A stretch of DNA of 64,000 nt from Mucilaginibacter sp. (lineage in GTDB: Bacteria; Bacteroidota; Bacteroidia; Sphingobacteriales; Sphingobacteriaceae). This document shows, piece by piece, positions 27,197 to 37,576 of the stretch (the stretch's first letter is position 1; every line of letters begins with the position of its first letter). The stretch covers positions 1 to 64,000 of the forward strand of contig JAUCSE010000047.1 in the NCBI GenBank assembly GCA_030445275.1. The letters are read 5' to 3'. Under the pieces are notes generated by a model. It saw only the letters and a program-made list of their open reading frames with translations, searched no databases and was not told the DNA's origin. Both the position numbers and the translations under genes were made by a program.

Positions 27197-27326
27197 TTCA
27201 AGCTAAATATATTAATTAGGTTTAATATGGAGCTAGTGAGGTTTGATTTATTACTTGTGGGTGAAGATGATTTGAACGATAACGTGTTAGCAGTGCGGGT
27301 CGGAACTCAATCATTCATAAAAAACA

Positions 27327-27424
27327 TGTCATTGCGATCCGCCAGCGGGCGGAGAGGTAATCTCATGCTATAGGGAATCCTTGCATAGCTCGCGATTGCT
27401 ACGTCGTTCCTCCTCGCAATTGAC
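27327..27424. repeat. class II palindromic repeat, diverged copy
   Basis: TGTCATTGCGATCCGCC at the left, TCGCAATTGACA at the right, with AATCTCATGCTATAGGGA in the loop. The arms are imperfect. It lies in the 419-bp gap between the peptide-binding lipoprotein and recA. Confidence 0.55.
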
Positions 27425-27451
27425 ATGAGAGAAACATGTAATGAGTATAAA

Positions 27452-27515
27452 CGAAGGATCTATTCGCCGACATGCATAATGTATAATAGATGCTTCACTC
27501 CGTTCAGCATGACAA
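27452..27515. repeat. class III palindromic repeat, copy
   Basis: GAAGGATCTATTCGCC and ATGCATAATGTATAATAG, then ATGCTTCACTCCGTTCAG and CATGACAA. It is close to the reverse complement of 28720-28797, on the other side of recA. Confidence 0.6.
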
Positions 27516-27542
27516 GAGAGTTTTAGTAAAAACAGCAACAAA

Positions 27543-27569
27543 AAAAGCCTCCCAAATAGGGAGGCTTTT
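27543..27569 (-). terminator. recA terminator
   Basis: AAAAGCCTCCC (27543-27553), loop AAATA, GGGAGGCTTTT (27559-27569). On the minus strand it follows the recA stop codon. Confidence 0.88.
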
Positions 27570-27615
27570 AATACCAGTGAAATCACAATCTAATCGGTGA
27601 AATCCAAAAATCAAT

Positions 27616-28635
27616 TTATTCTTCAACCAGGCTTTCACCGGTAACGGTTGCTTTAATTTTGGTTTCCAGTTCTTCCTGCAGTTCAGGATTGTCCAGTATC
27701 AGTTGTTTAACCGCATCACGACCCTGACCCAGGCGGGTTTCGCCATAGCTGAACCACGAACCTGCTTTTTTAATGATATTGTATTCAACACCCAGGTCAA
27801 TGATTTCGCCGGCTTTTGAAATTCCTTCGCCAAACATAATATCAAATTCGGCAATACGGAACGGAGGAGCCACTTTATTTTTAACGATCTTCACTTTAAC
27901 GCGGTTACCTGATACCTCGTCGGTATCTTTAATTTGTGATATACGGCGTACATCCAAACGTACCGAAGCGTAAAATTTAAGGGCGTTACCACCGGTGGTA
28001 GTTTCAGGGTTACCAAACATTACACCAATTTTATCACGCAGCTGGTTAATAAATATACAGCAACATCCGGTTTTGCTGATGGTACCGGTTAATTTACGTA
28101 ATGCTTGCGACATTAAACGTGCATGCAAACCCATTTTCGAGTCGCCCATTTCACCTTCAATCTCAGCTTTTGGCACTAGGGCGGCAACAGAGTCAATAAC
28201 CAATATATCAATAGCTCCTGAGCGGATCAGGTTATCGGCAATTTCCAATGCCTGCTCACCATTATCCGGTTGTGAGATCAGCAGGTTCTCTACATCAACA
28301 CCTAATTTTTTAGCATAAAAACGGTCGAAAGCATGCTCCGCGTCAATAAATGCAGCTATGCCGCCTTTCTTTTGCGATTCAGCAATGGCATGTATAGCCA
28401 AAGTAGTTTTACCTGATGATTCAGGACCGTATATTTCAATAACTCTTCCTTTAGGTAAGCCACCAACACCTAAAGCTATATCAAGCCCCAGGGAGCCTGT
28501 TGATATTACTTCTGTAGGTTCAATAACAGAATCGCCCAATTTCATAATGGTACCTTTTCCGTATGATTTTTCCAGCTTATCCAATGTAAGCTGTAGCGCT
28601 TTCAATTTATCCGAATTATTTTTATCTGTGCTCAT
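27616..28635 (-). CDS. recA: RecA recombinase
   Basis: A 339-aa ATP-dependent strand-exchange protein with Walker A GPESSGKT (70-77), the FIDAEHAFD region, Walker B-like [22 protein letters not shown] (about 145-166) and the DNA-binding loop 2 segment [21 protein letters not shown] (about 200-220). Length and motifs are normal. It is flanked on both sides by class III repeats, and a terminator follows it. A TATATTTG -7 box lies close upstream. Confidence 0.98.
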   Translation of the reverse strand: MSTDKNNSDKLKALQLTLDKLEKSYGKGTIMKLGDSVIEPTEVISTGSLGLDIALGVGGLPKGRVIEIYGPESSGKTTLAIHAIAESQKKGGIAAFIDAEHAFDRFYAKKLGVDVENLLISQPDNGEQALEIADNLIRSGAIDILVIDSVAALVPKAEIEGEMGDSKMGLHARLMSQALRKLTGTISKTGCCCIFINQLRDKIGVMFGNPETTTGGNALKFYASVRLDVRRISQIKDTDEVSGNRVKVKIVKNKVAPPFRIAEFDIMFGEGISKAGEIIDLGVEYNIIKKAGSWFSYGETRLGQGRDAVKQLILDNPELQEELETKIKATVTGESLVEE

Positions 28636-28652
28636 CTTAAAATTATCTTCAA

Positions 28653-28660
28653 CAAATATA
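28653..28660 (-). promoter_or_regulatory. -7 box of recA
   Basis: Minus-strand TATATTTG, 17 bases upstream of the recA ATG, which would give a very short leader. No TTG is present at the usual -33 distance. Confidence 0.45.
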
Positions 28661-28719
28661 AAATGTTTTATTTTAAAATACTAATTTTTTTAGTAATTTA
28701 TTATTCTCTTATACAAAAC

Positions 28720-28797
28720 TGTCATGCTGAACGTAGTGAAGCATCTATTATATAGCATGCATATCGGCAAATAGATCCTTCGTTCCTCAGGATGACA
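28720..28797. repeat. class III palindromic repeat, complete copy
   Basis: TGTCATGCTGAACGTAG at the left and CTCAGGATGACA at the right, with GAAGCATCTATT facing AATAGATCCTTC. It lies between recA and the endonuclease III gene. Confidence 0.7.
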
Positions 28798-28842
28798 AGT
28801 TTTAATAATAACAGATAAACTTAATCAACCTGCCAATGCCAA

Positions 28843-29604
28843 TCAAATATCTTTATCCACACTTCGCTTCTTCAACTCTTTACTAATAGCGTTCAGGGCT
28901 TTCTTCTTCTTGGCTTCTTTCGCTTTTCTAAGTTTGGTGGCCTCAGCTCGTAGCAGTGCCGATTCTGTATTGTTGCGTTCGTAGTATTTACAAAACCAGG
29001 TTAGCGGGCAAATTTCGCATTTGGGGCTGCGGGCTACACAAATATAGCGGCCGTGCAGTATGAGCCAATGGTGAGCTACTCCTAATATATTTTGAGGTAA
29101 ATATTCGGTCAGTTGTTTTTCAACAGCCAGCGGTGTACGGGCATTAGTGGTTAGCCCTATCCGGTTTGATACCCTGAAAACATGCGTATCAACGGCAATA
29201 GCAGGCGCGTCAAACACTACCGAGGCAATAACATTAGCTGTTTTTCGACCCACACCCGGCATTTTTTGCAGGTCATCAATACCTGATGGTACCTGGCTGT
29301 TAAAAACCTCCACCAGCATTTTACCCATGCCTACCAAATGTTTGGCTTTATTATTAGGATAACTTACACTGCGTATATAAGTAAAAACCTCTTCGGGTGT
29401 GGATGCTGCCAGATCCTGTGGGGTTGGGAAACGTTCAAACAGGGCCGGGGTTACCTGATTGATGCGCTTGTCAGTACATTGTGCGGATAGTATTACCGCC
29501 ACCAGTAACTGGAATGGGTTGTTATAATGAAGTTCGGTAACAGGATTGGGCTGTTGCTTTGAAAAATAATCAACAAAGTGACGATAACGTTCGGCCTTAA
29601 GCAT
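28843..29604 (-). CDS. nth: endonuclease III (DNA glycosylase/AP lyase)
   Basis: A 253-aa base-excision repair enzyme. The helix-hairpin-helix LQKMPGVGRKTANVI (about 112-126) carries the catalytic Lys, the following AIAVDTHVFRVSNRIGL carries the catalytic Asp, and the iron-sulfur loop has the exact Cys-X6-Cys-X2-Cys-X5-Cys spacing (CVARSPKCEICPLTWFC). It removes oxidised pyrimidines. It carries a C-terminal tail of about 40 residues, rich in Lys, Ala and Glu, beyond the E. coli enzyme (211 aa), possibly a DNA-binding extension. Confidence 0.95.
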   Translation of the reverse strand: MLKAERYRHFVDYFSKQQPNPVTELHYNNPFQLLVAVILSAQCTDKRINQVTPALFERFPTPQDLAASTPEEVFTYIRSVSYPNNKAKHLVGMGKMLVEVFNSQVPSGIDDLQKMPGVGRKTANVIASVVFDAPAIAVDTHVFRVSNRIGLTTNARTPLAVEKQLTEYLPQNILGVAHHWLILHGRYICVARSPKCEICPLTWFCKYYERNNTESALLRAEATKLRKAKEAKKKKALNAISKELKKRSVDKDI

Positions 29605-29866
29605 TATTTAATTTAGTAAAAATGTTTATGATTAGCGGGCCATGATCAGGTGATATGGTAAATTTTATAAGTAATACCAATTAAACATTACCATAATGTA
29701 AATATCAGATTAAATAATATTTACACATAATCATAAAATACTGATCATATGCTAATTAAAATAGAAAGGTTCATAAATCATTTATCGGATTTTTGATTGC
29801 TGCAATTTTCAAAGCATTAACCTTAATCAACAATTATGATCTATGAACCAGTAAGTTTGGCAATAC

Positions 29867-30061
29867 CTAACGCAAGCTCTTTGAATAGTCAAGTATCTGG
29901 TGTATAGTCTGTAATTTGGGTTTTTTATTCAAAAGGTCCAAACCAGCACGAATCGAATTGTAAAATATCACTTCGTCGGCATCCAGATTTTCCAGCCCAT
30001 TCCCGTTCACTAAAGCTTGATTAGCCATTCCATTTAACGTTGTTGTAAAAGTTTCATCCAT
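29867..30061 (-). CDS. small hypothetical protein (64 aa)
   Basis: A 64-aa acidic-to-neutral protein, MDETFTTTLNGMANQ... to ...QILDYSKSLR, predicted mainly helical, with no signal peptide, membrane segment or cysteine. I do not recognise it. It lies downstream of the sigma factor gene on the same strand, separated by 207 bp, and the surrounding DNA is AT-rich without repeats. The 262 bp between it and nth hold nothing recognisable. No strong ribosome-binding site is seen, which is normal for this phylum. Confidence 0.5.
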   Translation of the reverse strand: MDETFTTTLNGMANQALVNGNGLENLDADEVIFYNSIRAGLDLLNKKPKLQTIHQILDYSKSLR

Positions 30062-30268
30062 AAGCTTATTTTGTAATAAATTTTATATGATTTATAACGG
30101 TGGCTTAAAGATAATATTTTGTTAAATGAAAATTAAATGAAATTTTTTTATTTATTCTCTGGGCTATCAGCTATTAACTCATTGAATGAGTGATTAATGC
30201 ATAATTAAAATAATTATTACTTTGCTATTAAAATTAATCAATGAGCAAATAATAACTCATAAAAATGC

Positions 30269-30853
30269 CTAATTCTTTAAACTCATCTCTTTACTTTGCA
30301 TCATTTTGCGCAGGTTGTTGAGCGCGTAACGCATACGGCCAAGCGCGGTATTGATGCTTACTTCGGTAATATCAGCAATTTCTTTAAAGCTCATATCGCC
30401 AAAGTGACGCATAATCAATACCTCTTTTTGCTCTGATGGCAAAAGCTGTATCAGTGTTTTAAGGTCTTTATGAGTTTGTTCACGCACCATGCGGTCTTCG
30501 GTACTCTCGTCGTAATTGCCCAACACTTCAAAAATATCAAAGTCGTCGCCATTACTTACCATGGGGGCACGTTTTTCGCGACGGAAGTGGTCAATAACCA
30601 AGTTGTGGGCAATACGGGTTACCCAAGGTAAAAACTTACCTTCTTCGTTATACTTTCCAGCTTTAAGGGTATTGATCACCTTTATAAAAGTATCCTGAAA
30701 AATATCCTCGGCCAGGTATTCGTCTTTTACCAGCAAATAAATGGAGGTATATATTTTAGATTGATAACGCCTGATCAATTCTACCAGTCCTGCTTCGTCG
30801 CCGGCAATATATAGATGGATTAGATCCTGATCACTCTTCAATTGAAAATCCAT
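30269..30853 (-). CDS. sigma-70 family (ECF-like) RNA polymerase sigma factor
   Basis: A 194-aa sigma factor with region 2 (about 20-95: YLAEDIFQDTFIKVINTLKAG and the -10-reading FLPWVTRIAHNLVIDHFRR) and region 4 (about 130-185: LLPSEQKEVLIMRHFGDMSFKEIA, SINTALGRMRYALNNL). No anti-sigma gene (FecR-like or zinc anti-sigma) is adjacent, unlike many ECF loci. It resembles the conserved Bacteroidota RpoE-like factors acting as alternative or housekeeping-associated regulators. The regulon cannot be inferred. Confidence 0.92.
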   Translation of the reverse strand: MDFQLKSDQDLIHLYIAGDEAGLVELIRRYQSKIYTSIYLLVKDEYLAEDIFQDTFIKVINTLKAGKYNEEGKFLPWVTRIAHNLVIDHFRREKRAPMVSNGDDFDIFEVLGNYDESTEDRMVREQTHKDLKTLIQLLPSEQKEVLIMRHFGDMSFKEIADITEVSINTALGRMRYALNNLRKMMQSKEMSLKN

Positions 30854-31293
30854 AGAAAGTACTACTTAAACTTAATTTTTAGTTAAAAACTTATGAAGTA
30901 AAGTATATTCTATAGCGTGCTCCTTAGGGGGTTAAGAATTTGTTACTCCAAATAAAACAAATTCCCTGCTAAAAAGCAAATTATATTTTTCAATTACTTC
31001 GGTTTATCCAGGTTCATTAGGTTTATTAAAGGCCTGGCCATTAATAATTTTGATATCCCTTATGGGGTTTGACAACTATAACCAATGATGGTTTAATACC
31101 TTTTAAAATAAAACTTACAACCTGGGCATCTAAATTTCAAAATCCAAAAAACGGACGCACCAATACTCGCATTGGTATATGTAAAATCGGAAAAAATATG
31201 ATCCTGTTCTGTTAAAATATGTTAAACTTTCAGAAACTGATTCTAGTCGGGTTATTTTAGGTAGATTAAATCAATAGTCCTTATCAATTAGTT
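30854..31293. other. 440-bp divergent intergenic region
   Basis: It separates the sigma factor and the S41 peptidase gene and must hold both promoters. It is AT-rich. I see no exact TAnnTTTG box, no hairpin with a T tract and no dispersed repeat. Confidence 0.4.
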
Positions 31294-33522
31294 ATGCGGT
31301 TAACCATGCTCATCATCCTGCTAACTGCCGGTATTACACTTAAAGCCCAGGTAAAATTTAACGGGAACATAGAAGAATTAGATAATAAGGGTAATCCTGT
31401 TGGCTGGGATTTAACCTATAAGCATTATAACACCTATGAGGTTAAAATAGATAGCAGTGTTAAATTTCAGGGCAAATACGCCCTATCAATTTCACCTGGC
31501 AATAGTAAAGAGAGCTATGGCATGATCGGTTTTCCTATTAACCAACATTTGCAGGGCAAAATATTAACATTAGCAGGGTTCATTAAAACCGAAAACGTTA
31601 CCGGCGGTTCTGCAACTTTATGGCTCCGTGTTAATGGCGAAAATAAACGGGCACTTAGCTATGCCGATAATGAAAAAGATGGCATAACCGGTACAACCAA
31701 TTGGAAGGAATATGGGGTACAGGTACCATATAATGACCAGGATGCACTTACTATAGAAGTTGGTGCCATGTTGACCGGCAAGGGAAAAATGTGGATAGAC
31801 AGTCTGAGGCTGTACCTGGACTATAAACCAATAGCTGAGGCAATAATAACCCCCAGGCCTTCATTTTTAGCATCAAAGGATACCGCGCTTTCAAAATCAT
31901 CAGGAATTGATACCATTCTAAGTACACCCCAAAACATTAAATATTTAACCTTACTGGGCGAGTTATGGGGCTTTTTAAAATACCATCACCCTGCCATAGC
32001 CAATGGAGATTATAACTGGGACAACCAACTGTTCATGATTTTACCCACCATATTGAATTGCCATACTGATCAGCAATTATCTGACGCGATGGAAAAATGG
32101 GTTGACAGCCTGGATAAGCCCCCGCTTTGTACAAGCTGCACACCAATAGATCAAGTAAAGAACATTGCTGTTAAGCCAGATTATGGCAGCCTGTTTACCA
32201 ACCCTGTTTTTACAAAATCATTAACTGATAAACTCCGGTTTATATTGGCCAATAGTAATAATACCGCCAATTATTATATAGATAGATCAAGAGGTATCAG
32301 CTCTATATTTAAGCACGAGCAAACCTATAATGATATCAAATATCCCGATGCAGGCATCCGGCTGCTGGCCTTATACCGGTACTGGAACATGATACAGTAT
32401 TTTTCGCCCAACCGTAACCTGATCACCGAAGACTGGAATACAATACTACCGACCTTTATTCCGCAACTTATTCATGCCAATAACCAATTCGCTTACCTTA
32501 AAACCATGGTTAAACTGATCAGCACCACTCATGATACTCATGCATTTATTACAATTGGTGCTTATGATGAATACTTTGGTAATTACAGAGTTCCTTTCCA
32601 GGCTAAATTCATCGAGAATAAATTGGTAGTAACCGGTTATTATAAAGATACCCTGCAAGTAAAAGAGCATTTTAAGCCCGGCGACATTATCACATCTATC
32701 AATGGAACACCAGTAAACCAGCTGATAAAAAATTACATGTCGGTGTCATCCGCATCTAACACCGCCGCGGCGTTAAGGGATATGCCCGGCAAGTATCTGC
32801 TAAAAAGCAAAAAGGGTATGTTTAAATTCACTTTATTAAGAGATAACCGGCCATTAGTAATAAACCAACAAGCGGTAGAAAAAAATAAAATTGATTTTTA
32901 TGGATACGATATGAACCCGGATGCCAATGCCCCTGCTTATCATTTAATAAACAAACAAGTTGCTTACATTTTCCCAGGCCGGTATAAAAGCGGTGGTATA
33001 GATAGTATCAAAAAGCAATTGGTGTACACAAAGGGCATTATTGTAGATATGCGAGGCTATCCATCGGGCGATATACTTAATGATCTTAATAATTTCATTA
33101 AGTCTGATTCGTCTGATTTTGTGCAAATGAGTTACACCACGGTAACCCGGCCGGGTTTATTTTTTTACAATCCCGCAGGTAAAACAGGTAACAAGAACCC
33201 TGATTATTACAAGGGCAAAGTGGTGGTTATTGTAAATGAAACATCGCAAAGTGCTGCCGAATTTGCTACTATGGCTTTTCAATCCGCACCAAATGTAACT
33301 GTAATTGGCAGTACCACAGCTGGCGCCGATGGGGATATTACGGATGTCCCTTTGCCAGGTATCACAACCTATATGTCTGGAATGGGCGTTTATTATCCCG
33401 ATGGCAGCAATGCACAGCGTAATGGTGTAAAAATTAATTATCTGATAAAACCCACCATACAGGGAATAAAAAATGGGAAGGATGAACTTTTAGAAAAAGC
33501 AAAACAGCTTATTGAAAATTAA
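31294..33522 (+). CDS. secreted S41-family peptidase
   Basis: A 742-aa protein with a signal peptide (about 1-18, ending LKAQ), a beta-sandwich domain at about 20-180 (KFNGNIEELDNKGNPVGWD, MWIDSLRLYLD) resembling carbohydrate-binding folds, a helical linker, a PDZ-like region around 460-480 (KPGDIITSINGTPVNQL) and the S41 catalytic core. The nucleophile lies in ETSQSAAEF (probably S653). The following GSTTAGADGD lacks the Lys of the classical CtpA dyad, so it resembles tricorn-like members with a tetrad. It probably degrades peptides outside the cytoplasm. Single gene, no partner. Confidence 0.85.
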   Translation: MRLTMLIILLTAGITLKAQVKFNGNIEELDNKGNPVGWDLTYKHYNTYEVKIDSSVKFQGKYALSISPGNSKESYGMIGFPINQHLQGKILTLAGFIKTENVTGGSATLWLRVNGENKRALSYADNEKDGITGTTNWKEYGVQVPYNDQDALTIEVGAMLTGKGKMWIDSLRLYLDYKPIAEAIITPRPSFLASKDTALSKSSGIDTILSTPQNIKYLTLLGELWGFLKYHHPAIANGDYNWDNQLFMILPTILNCHTDQQLSDAMEKWVDSLDKPPLCTSCTPIDQVKNIAVKPDYGSLFTNPVFTKSLTDKLRFILANSNNTANYYIDRSRGISSIFKHEQTYNDIKYPDAGIRLLALYRYWNMIQYFSPNRNLITEDWNTILPTFIPQLIHANNQFAYLKTMVKLISTTHDTHAFITIGAYDEYFGNYRVPFQAKFIENKLVVTGYYKDTLQVKEHFKPGDIITSINGTPVNQLIKNYMSVSSASNTAAALRDMPGKYLLKSKKGMFKFTLLRDNRPLVINQQAVEKNKIDFYGYDMNPDANAPAYHLINKQVAYIFPGRYKSGGIDSIKKQLVYTKGIIVDMRGYPSGDILNDLNNFIKSDSSDFVQMSYTTVTRPGLFFYNPAGKTGNKNPDYYKGKVVVIVNETSQSAAEFATMAFQSAPNVTVIGSTTAGADGDITDVPLPGITTYMSGMGVYYPDGSNAQRNGVKINYLIKPTIQGIKNGKDELLEKAKQLIEN

Positions 33523-33691
33523 TAATGATTTGCCTCAGTGCCCCCAGGCATCTACTTTAAAAACCTATATAAATTATTAAAAGTCAACAAACTGTAAACT
33601 CCCTGAGTTATTTGGAATAAAGCTGCAAACAAAGTAAAACCGATTTGGATTCTGCTAAATATTTTAGGATTTTTGCATTTCGGAAAAAAAA

Positions 33692-33752
33692 CCATGGTCA
33701 ATAGTCCATAGTAATTTGAAGTACAACTATGGACCATCGACTATCAACTATT
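33692..33752. repeat. ATGGTCAATAGTCCATAGT inverted repeat upstream of uvrA
   Basis: ATGGTCAATAGTCCATAGT at the left faces ACTATGGACCATCGACTAT at the right with a short loop. The right arm contains an in-frame ATG (33729), which would put repeat sequence at the UvrA N-terminus; the following ATG at 33753 is therefore preferred. Confidence 0.6.
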
Positions 33753-36665
33753 ATGACCAAAGAAGCAGAAAAAGATCCGCAGAAACATATCATTATTAAA
33801 GGGGCCAGGGTGCACAATCTTAAGAATATGGATGTGGCCATCCCCAAAAACAAGCTGGTTGTAGTAACAGGCATGTCAGGTTCGGGCAAATCATCACTTG
33901 CTTTTGATACTTTATATGCCGAAGGTCAGCGCCGTTATGTAGAAAGTTTATCGTCATACGCCCGCCAGTTTTTGGGTCGTATGAATAAGCCCGATGTTGA
34001 TTATATTAAAGGCATTGCCCCTGCTATTGCTATTGAACAAAAGGTAATTACCTCAAACCCGCGCTCAACAGTAGGTACATCAACAGAAATATATGATTAT
34101 TTGAAGCTTCTGTTTTCGCGTATTGGTAAAACTATATCTCCGGTATCTGGTCTGCCGGTAAAAAAAGATTCGGTTACCGATGTGGTGAACTTTATACTTT
34201 CGCAACCCGACGAAACCCAGGTAACCATTTTAGCCCCACTATATCCGCATAACAACCGCAGCTTAAAAGAAGAGCTGGCTGTGTTGATGCAAAAAGGTTT
34301 TGTGAGGGTGGAGTATCTAAACAAACTATCAAAAATTGAGGCTTTGTTGGAGGATGAATCTATCGAAAATACATCCTTAGTGGCCGAGGTTCATGGTGAG
34401 AAGAAGGCTAAAGGCAAAAAGCTGAAAGCCGAAAGTGATGAAACCGAAATAGCAGATCAGGAAACACCAACCCATTATCCCGGGGTTCGTATTGTGATTG
34501 ACAGGATATCAAAAAGCGAAGAAGACGAAACCATAAGCCGCCTGGGTGATTCCATACAGACCGCTTTTTTTGAGGGTAAAGGCGATTGCTATGTGCGTTA
34601 CCAGGAACCTGATGCGGATGCAGAGCAGGAACGCTTTTTTTGCGACCGCTTTGAACTCGACGGCATAAAATTTGAAGAACCAACTCCCAACTTTTTCAGC
34701 TTTAACAACCCATACGGAGCCTGCAAAAAATGCGAAGGCTATGGCAAAGTGATCGGTATTGATGAGGATCTGGTGATCCCTGATAAAAGTAAAAGTATAT
34801 ACGAAGGCGCGATTGCCCCCTGGCGCGGCGAAAAAATGCGAGAGTGGAATGACACCCTGGTAAAACATGCCATTCAGTTCGATTTTCCGATACACCGCCA
34901 ATACAACCAGCTAACTCCTAAAGAGCAAAAGCTGCTATGGACCGGTAATAAATATTTCCGCGGACTGGACGAATTTTTCCAGGAGATGGAAGCCCAAACC
35001 TATAAAATACAGTACCGGGTTATGCTATCCCGTTATCGTGGTAAAACTACCTGCCCCGAGTGTAAGGGCAGTCGCCTGCGTCAGGATGCATCATATGTAA
35101 AGATCAATGAGCGCTCCATTACCGATGTGGTATTGATGCCGCTGGATAAAGCGCTGGAATTTTTCCAGGGTTTACAGCTTAACGAAACCGATGCCAAAAT
35201 AGGTAAACGCCTGCTGATGGAAATTACCAACCGGCTGGTGTTTTTAAATGATGTGGGCTTAAATTATTTAACGCTCAACCGCTTATCAAATACCTTATCA
35301 GGCGGCGAGTCGCAACGTATTAACCTGGCAACTTCACTAGGCAGTAGCCTGGTGGGCTCCATTTATGTACTGGACGAACCCAGCATCGGCCTTCATCCAC
35401 GTGATACCCAACGCCTCATAAGTGTGCTTAAATCGTTGCGCGATGTAGGCAATACCGTACTGGTGGTGGAGCATGAGGAAGAGATCATGAAAGCAGCCGA
35501 CCATATTATTGATATTGGCCCCGAAGCCGGTACACATGGCGGCGAACTGATATTTACTGGCACGTACGACGAAATCATTAAGGATGATAACAGCTTAACC
35601 GGCAGGTACCTGAGCGGCAAGGATGAAATTTCCATCCCCACAAGTCGCCGTAAATGGAACGACTTTATTGAGATAAAAGGCGCGCGCGAAAACAATCTGC
35701 AGCATGTTAATGCCAAATTCCCGTTAGGGGTGCTAACCGTGGTTACCGGTGTATCAGGCTCGGGTAAAACCAGTTTGGTAAAACGGATACTGGCCCCTGC
35801 CCTGCAAAAAACGCTGGGTAATTACTCAGGCGAGCAAACCGGATCATATGACAGTATTGATGGCGATTATGCAAAAATTGAACAGGTAGAGCTGGTTGAT
35901 CAAAACCCGATCGGCCGTTCATCGCGCTCAAACCCGGTTACCTATGTAAAGGCCTGGGACGAGATCCGCAATCTGTATGCCTCACAACCTGCAGCCAAAG
36001 CAGCTGGTTTAAAACCATCGGCATTTTCTTTTAATGTAGAGGGCGGTCGTTGTGATGTTTGCCAGGGCGAAGGCGAAGTGAAAATAGAGATGCAGTTTAT
36101 GGCCGATATTTTCCTGACCTGCGAAACCTGTGGTGGCAATCGTTTTAAACAACACATACTGGACATTACCTACAATGAAAAAAATGTAGCCGAAGTGCTG
36201 CACATGACCATTGACGAGGCCCTGCTATTTTTTGCCAAGGAGCCAAAGATCATCGCCAGGATAAAACCGTTGGTTGATGTAGGTTTGGGTTACGTACAGT
36301 TGGGGCAATCGTCAAATACCCTATCGGGTGGTGAGGCACAGCGTATCAAGCTGGCATCGTTCCTGGTAAAGGGCAACAATACCCATAAAACGCTCTTTAT
36401 TTTTGATGAGCCTACCACCGGCCTGCATTTTGCCGATATTAAGAAACTGCTTAAATCATTTGATGCCCTACTGGAGCATGGCAACACTATTATTGTAATT
36501 GAACACAATATGGATGTGATAAAATGTGCCGACTGGATAATCGACATCGGCCCCGATGGCGGCGACCGTGGCGGTAAAGTTGTATTTGAGGGCTTGCCCG
36601 AGGATCTGATCAAAGAGAAAAAATCACACACCGGCCATTATTTAAAAGAACGGTTCGGTAAGTAA
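33753..36665 (+). CDS. uvrA: excinuclease ABC subunit A
   Basis: A protein of about 970 aa, the damage-recognition ATPase of nucleotide excision repair. It has two ABC modules: Walker [11 protein letters not shown] near residue 40 and [10 protein letters not shown] near residue 670, each with a paired signature ([10 protein letters not shown] and [10 protein letters not shown]) and Walker B ([28 protein letters not shown]). Zinc-binding CxxC pairs are in [18 protein letters not shown] and [16 protein letters not shown]. An insertion of about 40 residues rich in Lys and Glu (about 215-250, [14 protein letters not shown]) is typical of Bacteroidota UvrA. A strong terminator follows. Confidence 0.97.
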   Translation: MTKEAEKDPQKHIIIKGARVHNLKNMDVAIPKNKLVVVTGMSGSGKSSLAFDTLYAEGQRRYVESLSSYARQFLGRMNKPDVDYIKGIAPAIAIEQKVITSNPRSTVGTSTEIYDYLKLLFSRIGKTISPVSGLPVKKDSVTDVVNFILSQPDETQVTILAPLYPHNNRSLKEELAVLMQKGFVRVEYLNKLSKIEALLEDESIENTSLVAEVHGEKKAKGKKLKAESDETEIADQETPTHYPGVRIVIDRISKSEEDETISRLGDSIQTAFFEGKGDCYVRYQEPDADAEQERFFCDRFELDGIKFEEPTPNFFSFNNPYGACKKCEGYGKVIGIDEDLVIPDKSKSIYEGAIAPWRGEKMREWNDTLVKHAIQFDFPIHRQYNQLTPKEQKLLWTGNKYFRGLDEFFQEMEAQTYKIQYRVMLSRYRGKTTCPECKGSRLRQDASYVKINERSITDVVLMPLDKALEFFQGLQLNETDAKIGKRLLMEITNRLVFLNDVGLNYLTLNRLSNTLSGGESQRINLATSLGSSLVGSIYVLDEPSIGLHPRDTQRLISVLKSLRDVGNTVLVVEHEEEIMKAADHIIDIGPEAGTHGGELIFTGTYDEIIKDDNSLTGRYLSGKDEISIPTSRRKWNDFIEIKGARENNLQHVNAKFPLGVLTVVTGVSGSGKTSLVKRILAPALQKTLGNYSGEQTGSYDSIDGDYAKIEQVELVDQNPIGRSSRSNPVTYVKAWDEIRNLYASQPAAKAAGLKPSAFSFNVEGGRCDVCQGEGEVKIEMQFMADIFLTCETCGGNRFKQHILDITYNEKNVAEVLHMTIDEALLFFAKEPKIIARIKPLVDVGLGYVQLGQSSNTLSGGEAQRIKLASFLVKGNNTHKTLFIFDEPTTGLHFADIKKLLKSFDALLEHGNTIIVIEHNMDVIKCADWIIDIGPDGGDRGGKVVFEGLPEDLIKEKKSHTGHYLKERFGK

Positions 36666-36675
36666 ATGTTCATAC

Positions 36676-36708
36676 AAAAAGGTTTTGCTGTTAACAGCAA
36701 AACCTTTT
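36676..36708 (+). terminator. uvrA terminator
   Basis: AAAAAGGTTTTGCTG / CAGCAAAACCTTTTT with GTTAAC at the centre, ending in six Ts, just past the uvrA stop codon. Confidence 0.9.
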
Positions 36709-36723
36709 TTGGTCCCCCCCACA

Positions 36724-36809
36724 CGTCATTGCGAGCGCAGTGTGGCAATCCCCAATATGTAGAGCGACCCTGTATAGTTAGGGATTGCCACACTGCGCTC
36801 GCAATGACG
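36724..36809. repeat. class II palindromic repeat, copy B
   Basis: CGTCATTGCGAGCGCAGTG, then TGGCAATCCC, a loop ending CCCTGTATAGTTA, then GGGATTGCCACACTGCG and CTCGCAATGACG. The arms pair perfectly over about 29 bp. Compare copy A at 24647-24737. Confidence 0.85.
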
Positions 36810-36937
36810 GGGTGGTATATCACGTAAATTTCCTCTTTATTTTCCTAATCGAAATATTTATATTTACTTCATAAAGCCCTAATCTTTTGTTATCAGCCTG
36901 TAAACGGGCTTATTATGAACACCTAAATCTCACCATT

Positions 36938-37519
36938 ATGCCTGATACAAAAGAGTTCTATGCAGACATTCGTCCGTTGTTTGGCGGTCATTTAATACAA
37001 AGTCAGGTTGATGGTATTCAAGCCATATTAAAAGCTATAGCAGATGCCGGTATTACAGATAACAGAAAAATAGCCTATATGCTGGCTACTGTTTTTCATG
37101 AAACCGGCCAAACCATGCAACCTGTCTCAGAAAATGGAAAAGGTGCAGGGCATGATTACGGCAAAAAATTAAAGATGGGCGGAGGCCCGGGCAAACGCAT
37201 TCCATACACTACTCCCAACGAATTATATTACGGTCGTGGTTACGTACAACTAACCTGGTATGAAAATTATGAAAGCATGGGTAAATTGTTAAATATCGAC
37301 CTGCTCGATAACCCGGATCTGGCTTTACAACCATCAATAGCTGCCGCCATCATGATCAAAGGGATGACAGGCGGTTTATTTACCGGCGTAGGCCTGGATA
37401 AATATTTTACTGATAAACGTACCGACTGGGTAAACGCCCGTAAAATAATTAACGGCCTTGACATGGCCAAAACTATAGCAGGTTATGCCAAGGTTTTTTA
37501 TAAGGGGTTGAATGAGTAA
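36938..37519 (+). CDS. GH19-like lysozyme/chitinase
   Basis: A 193-aa protein from the ATG at 36938 (MPDTKEFYADIRPLF). GH19/lysozyme-like features are FHETGQTM with the catalytic acid E55, and YYGRGYVQLTWYENY (97-111), the hallmark substrate-binding segment of family 19 chitinases and phage endolysins. There is no signal peptide, as in endolysins or secretion-system effectors. It probably cleaves peptidoglycan or chitin. No holin or other phage genes are present nearby. Its stop lies 57 bp from the convergent CdiI-like gene. Confidence 0.85.
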   Translation: MPDTKEFYADIRPLFGGHLIQSQVDGIQAILKAIADAGITDNRKIAYMLATVFHETGQTMQPVSENGKGAGHDYGKKLKMGGGPGKRIPYTTPNELYYGRGYVQLTWYENYESMGKLLNIDLLDNPDLALQPSIAAAIMIKGMTGGLFTGVGLDKYFTDKRTDWVNARKIINGLDMAKTIAGYAKVFYKGLNE

Positions 37520-37526
37520 GGGAAAT

Positions 37527-37571
37527 TTTGTCTGAACCGTGATTTTTTGGATTAAAGGATTATCACGATTA
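37527..37571. repeat. TTTGTCTGAACCGTGATT repeat, left copy
   Basis: TTTGTCTGAACCGTGATT followed by GGATTAAAGGATTATCACG. The matching, longer copy is at 37985-38083, so the CdiI-like gene is bracketed by this repeat type. Confidence 0.55.
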
Positions 37572-37576
37572 GAGTT

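Noticed and set aside
33729..33752. Upstream ATG for uvrA
   Set aside because: It lies in the right arm of an inverted repeat; the ATG at 33753 is more plausible.
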